From Ancylostoma caninum (Eukaryota > Nematoda > Chromadorea > Rhabditida > Ancylostomatidae), in contig JBAJFG010000079.1 of assembly GCA_037903475.1 (NCBI GenBank), positions 1,550,001-1,614,000 of the forward strand: a stretch of DNA of 64,000 nt, given 5' to 3'. The translations under genes were made by a program, and so were the position numbers. Shown here piece by piece: positions 45,854 through 58,439 of this stretch. The notes beneath the pieces were generated by a model. It ran no database searches and was not told the DNA's origin. It saw only the letters and a program-made list of their open reading frames with translations. Within the stretch, counting starts at the first letter, position 1; each line of letters opens with the position of its first letter.

Positions 45854-48800
45854 ATGGCGTCAACAGCGGCGAGTTCCAACGAATGGAAGAGCATCGTGCA
45901 TCGAATTATCGCTTCTTGGGGCGGATATCAGCTAGGGGTTGATTTTAGTTCAGGAGGACCAGAGACGTTAGCAAAAGATGAGGTAAATAAAATAAAACTT
46001 ATAACCGCTTTTCTTTGTTCTTCACCGTTTTGTTCTGAATACTTTTGTAACTCTCAAATACAGCATAGTTAGGAATGGCTGGACTGGTTTTTTTGCTTAT
46101 GATTCATATTGCTTCTTTATTTCAGTGGTTCAAAGACGTATTGGCTGAGTACATTTTTACGACAAGAGGATTGAAGGCTGAAGATTTGGAGGATTGGTTG
46201 AACAACATTCTCTACACAGAGTTCAACCTCATCCTGGAAGATGATAGTGTCTATCCCACTTCACTCGTTTTGGTTGAAGCTTTTGGGTATTTTTTAGACT
46301 TGCTTGTTTCTCATCCACTATGTTGGTGCAAAAGTTCCGTCACATTGTTTTCCAGCGCCCTATTATTTTCTTCGAGTAGGACGTGACGTCTTTTTGTATT
46401 CTTTGCAGACATTCTCTGGAAGGTCGCGTTATGATCTTCTGGTGTCATAAATGAAATTAAGTGAATCTAGATATTCTCCAAGCGCGACGACGCAAAAATG
46501 AGTGTCTCTGGCTTATTTGGGCACAGGGCTTAGTAGGCCAATGTTATGGTTTTACTGGAAAAAATGAATAAACTGAAGTTTGCGACAGAACTTTTGCACC
46601 AACCCAATATATATTGCCTTTCAGGTTTGATGGCCATTATGGTTCTTACTGTATATGTTCCAGATATTTGAAGCACAACGACAACTCACGGTTGGATCAG
46701 TTGTTAAATAGCCTTCCATCTGCGGAGTCCATCCGTGAAGTAGAGGAGCTTTATATGTAGGATTCATTCCTGTGATTTAACTCAACCCAGTCTTTTCTAT
46801 AGGCAAACAAGCATAGCCAGCGTGAACGGGGTGACGACGAGGAGGAAATGGAAATGGACGATATCTCGGAAAGCGACGAAGATGAAGCCGGTGAGTTCCC
46901 TAAATTATTTTTATCTTAATCAGTACGAGGCTAGACACACACCAAATTGGTTAACAAAAGGTGAGGCTGCTCACTAGCAGTGCTGATCAAGCGATACGAC
47001 TCGAGCGCTATAATCCATATGCTCCACAATGCTATGGAGCTGTCTGCAGTACTATTCGATTAATTTGGCACTGACAGTAGCTTTCTGAGTTTATTTTTAC
47101 CGCACGTAGGGGTATCCCAGAGTTCACCAGTTCAAAGTGAATCTGAGTGAACCTGCGATGGAAATCACTGCAATATTGGGAAAGGTGCGTACTGATTGCC
47201 TTATTGCATCGCCTGGATCGCTTTTCGTCTTGATCACCTTCCATCACGACACTAATAGTGATTGGCGGCGCGCTTTGGGTATGTCCCAGTTCTTGTTACC
47301 CGAACTTCTCTACCCCACAAACATTGCAAAATCAGGTACGTAGTGGAATCTTTCAGGTCAGCAAAGAGTTTTCATAGAGAAACATGTACTGATGTTCTGC
47401 ACTCATCTTACAAAAGTGATTGTAGTCGCAGTCCTTCTCATCCACCCGTGGGACACTGTGTAGTATCGTTCCGAAACAGGGATGGGCAACCGTCGAGACA
47501 ATTTGTGTTTTTTTTCCTGGTTTTCAAGTATGTTAGCACGCGTCTTGTGTATTCTGACAGTTTGAAGCAAAAGACTTTCAGACGACGTGTCAGAACCGCA
47601 GCGAGACCATAGCAGCGGTGTTGTTTTGCGTTTGTGAAGCGGTATATACCAACCAGTGCACTCCCGCTGAATGAGGATGTTTGCTAGTGTGTAATTTGTA
47701 CCTCCTTGAAGTGACCTTCCACTAACATGTAGTGTGTTTCACATGGGGCGATTGTTGAAAGTTATGGGCAGTCGACATATATCTGTTTTTTTTTTTGAGT
47801 TGGATGTTCAACATTACAATAGCCAAAAAAGGAACATTCTTGAGTCTTGCTATGTCGTTTTGCTTCTCTCGTGTAGGTAATTGCGATCAACTTTGGTGTG
47901 CATGAGCGATGCTTGCATGGATATTACATCCATTCAAAACAGACAGACGATTCTCTCTTTTCTTCATGAGCACCAACGATTCATCTTGGCAATAGAAATA
48001 ATCTTGTACAACTGGGGCTACAAAATTTATTCAGAGTATTGTAATTGATACAGGTTTCACGATCCTTTAAAGGTGGCACTCACGGAAATTCTCACTCCTG
48101 AAGGGGGTCGCTTACCGTGTAGACGGGCGCTGGACAATCACAGCAAAAAGGCAAACACAGTGAATAGCCGCCTACCCGCGAAGATACTGCCCTTGACACA
48201 TCTGCCGACCTGGACAGAAGGGCTTCGCCGCGCCAGCTAACACTATGCACTGACGGGGTGTGCGCGTGTGGTCTGGCGCAAGTGAATGAAGTATGGTGTG
48301 TGTGTAGGATGTGTACTATTCATCAGGGTTTCGTGGCAGGACCTATAAGTGGAACACTGGTTTGCGCTTTGAACGCACAGCAAATGCCGATGTCATTTCC
48401 TGTGTTTCTCACGGGTTTCACGCTACTCCATCATTATCGATGAGTTCATCGTCCCCGAAAACCTCTGTGTAGCACGGAGTCTCCAACACAGAAATTTCCA
48501 TGAGTGCTGCCTTTAAGAAAGCGAGGGGTCATGTTGTAGTCTTTGGTGCTTAAAAGTTTGATTCAATTGCAAAAACATTTTGTGGTTTGTCTTTTCTTCA
48601 CTAGCATGTACTTAAGGTAGGAAAGCTAATAATTTGTGCATTTAAATTGGGGGAGAATATTGTAGCACTGTTCCAAAGTGCGCCGGTTGATTATATGGTT
48701 AGTCGTATAAATGAAACGTTATCCCCCTAGTTTTCTAAGCCATGGTACCATGTTTCTCTCTTTTTCATTTGATGATAGACTTTCGTGCGCTGCTATGTTA

Positions 48801-50135
48801 GTACTTTGTCAGGATGACGAGAAAGGTGCTGTAGAGTTTGAGCCATTCTCACTTTCGCAGCGTCTTGCTAATGGAGTGTACAGAAAAAAATTTCTGCGCG
48901 AGAAAAGCAGTGAGGTCTTGCCGTTGTGCAACAATAATAGTGCTGTAGTTTGGTATCACGTTTTCTTTGATAAAAATTCGACGAGAGGTTATGGAATACC
49001 CACTCAGATTTTCCTATTTTGCACCGCTAGATTTCTCCTTATGGGGAAATGTCAAGAGCATGGAGTATCGTAGCCCTTAAAACCACGAATAATTCATGTC
49101 GTGAAAGGGCGCGGTCGTAACTGCTTGTAATTCCATTTTCGTGCAACTCATGGTAAATGTTTGTCGATCATTCCTACAGTGTGCATGCGGGCGAAGTATC
49201 GCTGCTAACGACGGTTACTTCGAGTAGCTCGAACTTTAGGCTATATCCCAATAAAATTTCTTCTTATCCTCCACCTTACAGAGGTTATAGGAGCATAAAG
49301 AGTGTGAACGTTATTTTGGGACACCCTATATTCCTCATGCATTTTCATTTCCAAGAGACGACCTCCACTCCATAACGGTTTGAGAAGTCGTCATCTTGTT
49401 ATTATTATTGTCATCCTTTAGCATTTTGGGTGTGGAGCGTTAGGCGTTATTCATGCTTGTGGCACGTCAAAGTTTACGCGCCAATACACAGTGCAAAAGC
49501 CGGATGCAGAAGAGAAATCCTGGCAGGTCAGCAGTGTTCCTGCTTTTGCCGTTGTGACTGTCGCGCGAACAAACCGCGTTTTCATTATCGCCATTTCGGG
49601 TCGGCGCGAAAACTGTGAAGTTTTGGAGCGCGCGTGAACTTTGACGTGCCGAATGACGAGCATGAATAACGCCTTATAACTGGAGAGGGCGGCGTGGAAA
49701 AGCTCTGAGATTGGTCAATTTACGCAACACACCAATCGAGGACGTCCGTGGCACGGCCTTTGCCAAGTATAACGCTCCACACCCGGCATTTTTGGTTCTC
49801 TTACTCATAGTTTCGCCAATCTTCCACTCCAAATTACATGGGACCATAGGTGGTAGTTGCTTTTCTTGTTCTCTCTCATTGATGAGCGCTAAACCTGACG
49901 AACAGATCGGATTCAAATGAATTCACATAGGATCACAAATTACATAAGTCATCTAAGGAACCTTTAGGTCGAAGGTTTTTCTCTTACGCTTTTTATTCGC
50001 TGTGCACTATTTTTAGTGACTATCAGCAGCTATTAAAATTATTTTTTAGAAAATAAAATGGAACAGACGAAGAAAGAGCGACAACCCCGAATGGTCACAG
50101 ACGAAGATGGGTGGACTACAATATTGAAGAAATAA
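45854..50135 (+). CDS. TSR2: TSR2, pre-rRNA processing / eS26 chaperone
   Basis: Five exons, 45854-45982, 46126-46286, 46664-46739, 46803-46890 and 50050-50135, join in phase to 179 residues (human 191). TSR2 escorts ribosomal protein eS26 to the nascent 40S subunit and is needed for 20S pre-rRNA processing. The WGG-type domain is clear (SWGGYQLGVDFSSGG, KDVLAEYIFT, DLEDWLNNIL, TEFNLILEDDS), followed by an acidic stretch (DDEEEMEMDDISESDEDEA) and the conserved C-terminus VTDEDGWTTILKK. The last exon is separated by a 3159-bp intron packed with transposon remnants. An additional small exon inside that intron cannot be excluded, but the phases close without one. Confidence 0.9.
48071..48512. 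mobile_element. piggyBac-like MITE in TSR2 intron
   Basis: 442 bp with ends AGGTGGCACTCACGGAAATT and, inverted, AGGCAGCACTCATGGAAATT. Flanked by TTAA at 48067-48070 and 48513-48516. A related element lies at about 62332-63072. Confidence 0.85.
48944..49340 (+). pseudogene. Mariner-like transposase remnant
   Basis: A plus-strand stretch near 49020-49075 reads FAPLDFSLWGNVKSMEYR, close to the PLDFFLWGYLKS motif near the C-terminus of mariner/IS630-type (DDE_3) transposases. About 250 bases downstream is TTATTTTGGGACACCCTATA, resembling the terminal inverted repeat of such elements. Upstream transposase sequence is too decayed to follow. Confidence 0.5.
49443..49673. mobile_element. Harbinger-like MITE, copy B3
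   Basis: 231 bp, same family as 26101-26329 but inserted in the opposite orientation. Ends GGCGTTATTCATGC and GCATGAATAACGCC, flanked by TTA at 49440-49442 and 49674-49676. Lies in the last TSR2 intron. Confidence 0.85.
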
Positions 50136-52355
50136 TGTTAGTAGTAAATTTCCTGATTTTTCTGCTGCTCCCAGTGCGAAAACTTTATCATTTTCATGGC
50201 TGCTGTGAGTTTATTTCTTCGTATAATGACCCCAATAGTGGGCAGTGTTTTCATATTATCCCGTCTTCCTGTTTCCAGTTGCGCTTCTTTGGCCACGAGT
50301 ACTGCTCTTTCATCAATTTTAAACGCTACCGTGGGTAGAAATTGCAAAATGTAATGGTATTTCTGTTAATTCCGTGAACTTTACAGAGACCACAATTGTT
50401 TCGCTCGTTTAGTAAGCTTAGTAAAATGCGTTGCAAAGTAGCAAGGAATTTGAGATTTGCGTACACGTGTGCGGAAAACTGCCCTGTTTTCTTGCCTTTG
50501 CAACATTTTTCTCCATTTTTGGTCCTGGCAACGTATACAGCATCCTTTTTATATGTTTAGGAAAATGTGAAAGTTGCTATCACCAGCTCAAATATTAATA
50601 CACTCGCAACATAGTGAATCCTTTGCCGTATCCGCCTTACTTACTTTGCCCTTGATTGCACTTCCTTATGAGTCTGGCAAATTTTAGTTTGGAATCTTAT
50701 ATACCGTTACGCTTGATCGAGTCTGGCATGTGTCCCCGTCGTTCGTCACTTAGCAACCCCTTTGAGTGAGTGCCCTAGGCAGTGTTCATCCAAATCCCAA
50801 TGATTATCACTGCCGTTCGCCTACAATGCCATTGTTGTGGCGGGTTTACTACGGCATTAATGGGGACTAGTATAATCGTTGTCTGAGTTGTTTGATGGGA
50901 AGTATGCGAGAGGAAAGATAGGCTAGAATGGAATTCGCTTCGACTAAGCTAAAAGAATATGCTTGTTACATTGATATTGTTAGAAGTCTTCGTTATTGCA
51001 CTGTTGATTGTTAAAAATGTTTTTGTTGAGTTGATGCATAAAGGTTTTCGATTTCTTCCTCTAGCTGCGGTCTTTCTATGGGTATCCTCCCGCTGATATC
51101 GTCAAGAATACATTCTTTTCTGTTGCACTAAGTTTCTTCTGCTCTTATTCAGTAAATGAGTGTTTTTGTAGTCATACGTAGCACTCTATGAAGACCATTG
51201 TCGTCATCTGTCATCTAGCAGTTACAATTTTCTTCATCAAAGACATTTAATTTGTTTTTTTTTTCTCCTTCGCAAAGTTGTTTTCGTTGCATTAGTTCTC
51301 TTTGAAACAGTCCAGCAAGTTTTGCTTCATTTTGCTTCTGTTCTGCATTGATATATATAGGAGGATTGCCACTGCCGACCACTTATCATTAACTGGGAAT
51401 TTTTGTCTTGTAGTTGGAGGAGATTGCGGAATAAGAGCGGCAATAGGTGCAGTAAGTGGCAATAAAACGGCTAATTTTGCTTAAAATTACTGTATATGTG
51501 GTGACAGTCTACCACTCGTTCTCAAGCCACACTTCTTGTCTCAAACAAAGCATGAAATTCACTTCTGATTCTTGAAACGCGAGTAAGCCCTTGTTTCATT
51601 GATGGCAAGATGATAAAGTGTTCGTTTGATGAGAAATCGAATACATTCTATTTTTCATTCATGTCTATTTATACTACACGCCTAGTTGCTGTTATTCATG
51701 CTCAGAGGTATGCACTGGATTATCACCTGGACTAACTCGTATTCTACTGTAATCTGCTCTATCCTATTACTTATTGCGATAAAAAACTGCCCAGACCTTT
51801 TATGGTTCTGCTCTGAGGCAGAAAGCCGTTAATTAATCTCTCTCAATGCTAGCACTTCTATAGTGCATCTTCCTATACAGTAAGTGCCCACATTTGTCTC
51901 TCACCATTTTGTGGCCAGTCTCAACGCATAGAAGGTGAGATAATCATAGAGTTAGTGGAAGTCAACCATGCAGTTTCTGATTAATCTCTCGTTACCGCTC
52001 TGTAATCGGGGCCTTATCGATGATCCCGGATGAGCAGCTTTTCCTCATGACTTTGACCTTCGCGACTTTCCATATATATCGTCACATCAAAGCTAGTTTA
52101 TTGTGGCATCCGTCAAGCCTTTTGGTATCCCGCTCCACCTCTTTATACACCCTCGACTCCTTTTTGTTCATATCTGTGTTCTTTTCAATGATTCTTATAC
52201 CCAATAATGCAGCCCTTTTTAGTTTTACTTTACTTTAAACCAGTAGTACTTCCAACTCATCGTCGGATCTCCTTGTTTTCGCGTATGCGCTCACTTGCAA
52301 AGATCTAAGCAGCTTAGTTGAGTGCTTTTTAGCCAGTTCTTGAAATTGTCCAGTA
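50136..52355. other. Gene-poor interval downstream of TSR2
   Basis: AT-rich with no exon that combines splice signals and recognisable protein sequence. The TSR2 3' UTR begins here. Confidence 0.45.
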
Positions 52356-52853
52356 GCCGTATTCCGGCGAAGTTTGGCCCAGGGCCATGCGTGGCCAACT
52401 GGGCCATACGCGATGGCCTCGTATTCCCGGAGCAGCGCGCGCAATTCGAAATCGGTGCACACTGGGCCAAGCATGGCCCACTACTTTTGGTAGGGCCATG
52501 CGAGAAAATCTTCGTTTTTGGTCCGGAGTCATGCGTACTTTTCATTCCTTCACCAAAAAGGATCTTCATATCGCTCTTTCTACAGATGATTTCAATAATG
52601 GCACAGCACTGTTCCATTTCAATGCACAGTTATCAAACAAGGTTACTGCGTAGGAATGGGAAGATTCAGTGGCACTATTCGGCTAGTCCTGCTCCAAAAC
52701 TCCGAAGTGAAATATCTCGCGCGGCGCGCTTGTGGACAGGGCCAGCGGCCCACGCCGGATTACCAGGTCATACGCGATGGGCCATGCACGCTTGGCCAGG
52801 GCCATGCGCCAGTGGGCCATACATGGCTGGCCCAGCGGAGTTCGGAATACGGC
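52356..52853. mobile_element. GC-rich TIR element with GGGCCAT(G/A)CG subterminal repeats
   Basis: Ends GCCGTATTCCG on the left and its complement CGGAATACGGC on the right, with inverted similarity running on into GGCCCAGGGCCATGCG. Each end has a cluster of GGGCCATGCG / TGGGCCATACGCGATGG words (52376-52500 and 52735-52850) around a plain AT-rich middle. No transposase coding seen; flanking duplication unclear. Confidence 0.6.
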
Positions 52854-54746
52854 ACAGAAAGCTGTTCTTCGCCACTTGCGCTGTCCTCCGTTAGGCTCAG
52901 AGGGAAAGGATTAGAAGAGATAGTGTTTGATTTTTTGATGACCACCCAGTATCGTTGCTTCCTTCGTTTGGAATCTTTTTTTTGCCAAGGCATAGTTTCT
53001 TCCGGAGATCAGATATGAAATGAGAGTAAGATAAGGTTAATCAATCAACATGTGGTTCTGCTCAGGAAAAAAAAACTGTTAGAGTGTTTCATTTCACGCA
53101 TCAGAAGTGCTATAGAGAGCGAAACAGCCTACACTCTTATATCATTAATCTTTTCAGGAAGAAGTTCATAATTTATATTTCTATCATTCATAATTTGTAT
53201 TTCTATCAAATTCTAACACATTGGCGACAATGTGCTCAACCCGTTGAGCACGCAAGGCGTCCTATTTGGGACACGCCCGTTTGCGCAAGTGTGTTTTCGC
53301 CTAACTGGCAGAGCTCGCTGTTTCAAATGGTAGCGCATTCGAAAAACCTAATGCTGCCAATAGGTTGGTGCATATATATGGAATACGACCAGAAAACTCA
53401 CATGTCATTGCTAATATCTTACAGTTGTTCGGATGGTCGAAGGTGCTGATTTGATCCGATTCGGTAGCATTCACAATCTAATACAGGCCCTCTTCTATAC
53501 AATTATTCGTTTGCTTGCGTTAAACGCGGTTTACATATAGTAGGTGGTCGTGGACCACATAAATCTGCGTTCGTGAGGTTAAGTTGACAAACTGTTGCAG
53601 GTTTTCTGCAGTCATGGCTCAACAACCTATCTCTGTAGAAAGCTTTGTCCAGGAAATTACCCAATTTTGAGTAGGGTGTTTCCAAGAGGCTTCACGTGAG
53701 AGTATTCCACTTCGGAGATCCGGACCCTTGAGTGGGAAGCAACAGCACAAGTCACAAGTAACATGATTAGCATTTCTGGGAGTATGTGTTTCCATGCTTC
53801 CGTTTCTGAAATTGGCATTTCACACTTAGCACGTTGTCCTACAAGTGATTGTGTTATCAGTTACGAACAGTATATATTAGCTTGCCATCGAAAATGAATC
53901 TCTTCCACATGATTCGCTTTATCTATTTTAACGGAAATATGATGCTTTCGTGTACTACACCTAGCTTTCCCCGCTTTACCTTTATTAATTGGTTCGAAGG
54001 GGAGGGAAAATGTTGTGGAGATGTGCGATAGAGTCATTTCTTGCTTCAGCAAAGCGTAGTTGAACTAATTATGTTAATGCAATTAGACGTGTTAGTTGAG
54101 AGGCTATAGCGATGCCTTTATTATCGCAGACATTTGAGTGTTTTTGTAAACTTGATTATGGCGCTGATAATGTCAGGCGTTGCTTCTGTCCCTTCACTTG
54201 CTTAATTCAGAAATGAGCATGTCTTCAGCTGTGTTAGTGCGCCTGATACATACACTCATTAACGTAGTCAGGCGCGCCCTATCGATGCTGTCGCCGCAAG
54301 CGTGCCGGACTTCGCATATTCACGTGTGGTTTGTTAATTTTTGAGCGTTTTGGGCTTGTGTAACTTTCACCCGATCATTTATAATGGTCTGTTTTTTAGC
54401 GAGCTGTTTTTGTTTTCAGTCGAGAACACCTTGGGCTTCCGTCGCAGCTTTGAAATTGTTCATTTATAGAAACAGCTTTAAAAGAATTGATTTCCTTAAG
54501 AGGGTGCGTGGGTGGTTCCCGTGAGCAGACGTCCGCGTCGTAATTAAGTTGGAGGACATCACATTTTTCACTGCGTGAAGAAGTGAATTTCTCGTTTCTT
54601 CTTTTGCTTTTACGCTCGACGCTTCTTATGCATTCATAAAGAGATGTCACGCTCGAGTGTTCTGTTAATAGGTGGTTCAAAGGTTTCGGTGCAGACCCTA
54701 ATGTACTGTTACTTCTTATGCGCCGCTTCACTTGGTAGTAATTAAC
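52854..54746. other. Gene-poor interval
   Basis: No recognisable exon, RNA gene or element. Composition is AT-rich and open frames are short and motif-free on both strands. Confidence 0.45.
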
Positions 54747-55376
54747 ACTCTGAAATTTCTGCCCGCGGTGGCTCTGCGGTACGAGGTCGATCCGCGGTGG
54801 ATCCGTGGTCGCACATTATAAATCCGCATGTGCCCGCGGTGGACAACTGGGAGTGACGTCACTTCCGCGCTACGTCCGCACTCCCCGTGGTGGACCCGCA
54901 AATTCCCGCGGTGGATCCGCAGTAACGCTGATTGGAACAGCAGAACCACCCCATCTGTCGACACGTATGGCTGAATGGATAAGACACCGGACTTGGAAGC
55001 ATCAGCTTCGGAAGGAGGTTAAGCTCGAATCCTGTGATGTGCAAACACTTGCAAAGTGAAGTGAGAATGCCGCCGTAGACTAGCCTAGACCTTTCTTCTT
55101 TGGATACCCCAACATAGACTCATTTTTTGACCAAAATATTAAATGCAACACAGGCGCAGAAAGAGTTTGCTCACGCTGGCGAAATGACCATGCAATATAT
55201 AGTTCAAAAGTCACATTGCACTGCTTGTAATACTGGTCTCTTAAAAACGCACACGCCCGCGCCGGATCCGCATATGTCTGCGGTGGATTCGCGTGGATCC
55301 GCATATGCCCGCGGTGGCGAACCGACTCCCCACCTCGGGCGTACCGCGGATCCACCGCGGGCAAAAAGCTCAGAGT
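54747..55376. mobile_element. TIR element with CCGCGGTGGATCCGC repeats
   Basis: Left end ACTCTGAAATTTCTGCCCGC and the inverted right end ACTCTGAGCTTTTTGCCCGC agree over about 42 bp through GCGGTGG and GCGGTACG. Both subterminal regions hold several copies of CCCGCGGTGGA / GATCCGC(A/G). The middle contains a tRNA-like stretch (54968-55035). No target duplication could be assigned. Confidence 0.65.
54960..55045 (+). other. tRNA-like sequence, probable pseudogene
   Basis: TGGCTGAATGG fits the A-box/D-arm consensus and GCTCGAATCC, about 50 bases later, fits the B-box/T-loop. The spacing would suit a tRNA with a long variable arm, but the T-stem and acceptor stem do not pair, so it is not a credible functional tRNA. 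Confidence 0.35.
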
Positions 55377-58262
55377 AGCAACTGTTTTTATGCGGTGTTT
55401 TAATCTGTTGCTGGTCTGCTCGTGGAAATTCAAGAAGTACTCCGGAAAGGAACACTAATCACATTATGCTGAAACACAACCTTTGTTCATGAAGAGTCTG
55501 TCATCTAATTCCGCTTTATCTGGATGCGCTAGCCGATCGGCAAAGACACAAGCCTATCAGTGATCAAAAATAGGCTTGGCAAGGGAATCTCTCAAGCCCA
55601 ATTATTTCTTGGTTGCCAGCTGCAAAAAAAAACACTCAAAAATAAGAAAAAAAAGACTAGGAGTAAGGCGCCAACAGATGTTCTTAGCTTATAATGTGTT
55701 TCTCAAATAATTCATAGCGTTTTTTTTTCTTCTGATCTTCTTCTGATCTCGATTCACGATCAGTATGATAGTGGTGCGCTTCTTGAGTTCTCTCTTACCT
55801 TAGGTCATGCCTAACAAGGAAGTAGCGCGCCTGTGGGCGTGTAAATAAGTAAGTACAAGTATGTCGATTTAGCGAATCTGGTCGCATATTCTAGTACTTA
55901 TCTTCATAACAACTAGCACACAAGGCATACAAATCGCAGGCGAAATATGTTTCTTTCAGTGATTCTACTGGCTTTGTTGTTGTTATCGTGAAAAGTTTTG
56001 TTTGGAAGGCTTCCGGCTATCTAATGGACCCGCGCTTTGTTGCAGATTGCTATGCCCTTCTGTCTACTTATTATGCTGTTATTCGATGCATCAATAAGAG
56101 ATCATCTCAATAATATTTCACCTGTTTCCTTTCATTTCTCATTGCTTGCCTCATTAGCATTCATTAGCTCTGAATTTTTCGGAAGTGTTGTATGGGCAGA
56201 CTTTACGAGGAAATGGATCCAGATATTTGGTTCCAATTGTGCAAAGATGGTATTCAGCACGATTAGCACCATTGTTCTGCACTCTCTCTATTCAAATCGC
56301 TAATTCCTGGAATTACTATCGTTTTATTCCTATTTCAGGCCTTGTGGTAGAATACATGGTTCACTTCTTATCAACTTTTATGCTTTGCTTTTCGTAGCAA
56401 TTTTCCTAGTCAGTAGTTTTTGTTTTCGATTCTTTTTTCTGATTTGTATTGATCCTCTCGTCTGTCTGCTGTGTTGCCGGCATGAGGTTTGTTTTCCCCT
56501 CGAGGCATGGACTTTCTGCGCACGTAGTCTTGTACTCTGCCTAAGTTTGTGTCGGAGGCGGCGTAAAAGGGTAAATGTAAGTGCAAAATTGACGCTAGCT
56601 CTGCCCCGCGGGGAGTTTCTGATGTGGCAACTATCAATTTGTTTCTGAAAAGACCATTTAACGCTATTCTAATCTTCGAATACTTTGTTTCAGTTGCATT
56701 TGATAATGTCGTTACTGACAACTGTGAGTTCGTGCTGAGTTTTTTCTATGCATCTGTGTGTAGTGTTTTAAAAACGACGATAGTTAAGTATTTGTGCCTG
56801 TGATCTATATTTCTCGCCTGCCTTTCCGAATGTGGCACTATTTCTTGCGTTCTCTCTAATATGTTCAGAACTACATTTCCCGATCAAACATACTATATCA
56901 TTGGAAATAGCACTCCATAGGAGAGCTAGATGATGCAATTTCACTATATGTATGTGATCTAGGACATGTGCAGCCATGTGAAACTCCAGACGTCTTTCCA
57001 AGACAGTTTCTTTCTCTTCAAGTATTACATTTACTCCCTTTTTTCATCTTTTGCATTTGGTTTGATTGTACAGGATGAAAATGTGAAGTGGAATATTAGT
57101 TCATTCGTTCTCTTCCGAAATCGATAATTTTCTCTGATATACTACTCTGTAGGCAGCGTACTACATATTCTCAATGTACTTTTGGCTTGAGACATTTAAG
57201 GTTTCTTCCCACGCACGCTATCTCTGCTCTAAGAGGTGCTCACACTAATTATGCCGTCTAGTTCTTGGGATTTGCCAGGGTTTTCCTTCACTGTCTTCTC
57301 TTTGAAATTTTCAGTTGTTTTTCTAGTACATGTAACCTCACGAAGGAAGATGTGGTTAGCAGTGAACAAACGAAACCAATGCACCTTTCCTCAAGCTTCA
57401 GTGAACACCACTCATAAAAATTCAGCCTGGTCCAGCAATGTGAAATGGAGCACGCGAACAACAGCGTAGATGAGGAAGTCTTCCCTAGTTGAAGTCCCAC
57501 AGTTGTTTTGCCAAAGTGAAAACGAAATTAACTGCACACAAAGCCCCAAGAAATGAGCAGACAAAGGAAATATTCAATTAACTGAAGGATGAACTTACTC
57601 TTGGAAGGGATCCTACGTATAAATGTATATTCGCGAAAGAAATAGCAATGAATGTTTTATTCTATTCCATACTGGACGTTGAATTAGTTATTACTCGCGA
57701 TGAGAGCTCGAGGGCGATTTAACCCCGGATTTGATTTTATTAAATTTGAGTTGAAGTTAGTTTCAGATAAATCCACTCATCATAAAATGGTCTTTTGTCT
57801 GTGAAATAAGCACTAAATGGGCGAAATTCTATGAATATTATTGAAAATCGCACTTATGGAAGCATGGTATAGCCGTTTTGAGCACGGCAATACTTCAGTA
57901 TTCGTGCGCAACAGCTGTTTTTCTCCTCATTCTCTCCAATTTTTGCGCTCTTTCCCGCGCTCTTCTTCTCTGTGGCGTTTCTCCAACTGACTTCCAAAAC
58001 TGAAAGAGATTATACCGCGGACATTTGGGAAAGAGAGGGGTACCGGTAACTACCATGGTGATGGTAGGCCATCAGGCTATCTGTCGGGTAGGGTTTCACG
58101 GAACAGGGAACAAACAAACCATGAGCAAGCAAACCAATGTCGTAGAATATGAATGTAGGTCTGCTGACCTTGTTTCCCTCGATTATACGTTCATAGTCCC
58201 CACCACACGGTTAGGACAGGTGAAAAGGGTAGAAGGTCGGATTCTAGGGTGGTGTTATATCC

Positions 58263-58302
<40 letters not shown>

Positions 58303-58435
58303 GTTTGTGAAAGTTTGTGTGTGTAGGGGTTTTGTATGTGTGTATGTTCCGAATAGAAATCGCGCATAGTTAACCGATCCGAACCAAATTTTGCATGTTG
58401 GTCCACCAAGGAGCGGCGGAGGTTACAGGCTACTT
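55377..58435. other. Gene-poor interval, possible STAT leader exons
   Basis: No exon can be assigned with confidence. A short open block at 56192-56249 (MGRLYEEMDPDIWFQ..., followed by a GTATTC donor) has protein-like composition and could be an upstream exon of the STAT gene, but its phase does not match the first confident STAT exon. Confidence 0.3.
58264..58298. repeat. (TA)n microsatellite
   Basis: About 17 uninterrupted TA dinucleotides, followed by GAAAGTTTGTGTGTG... and AATCGCGCATAGTTAACCGATCC. The layout, a TA-rich start then a GT-rich segment then an AATCGC word, resembles the repeat family at 11.6 and 12.6 kb. Confidence 0.9.
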
Positions 58436-58439
58436 TGCA

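Noticed and set aside
52300..52900. Overlapping ORFs up to 190 codons
   Set aside because: Open frames on both strands arise from the low-stop GC-rich palindromic element; the translations are repetitive (GHAWP, AMRQWA) and motif-free.
56192..56249. First coding exon of STAT (MGRLYEEMDPDIWFQ)
   Set aside because: It ends in phase 1, while the first confident STAT exon needs a two-base carry-over; no connecting exon was found.
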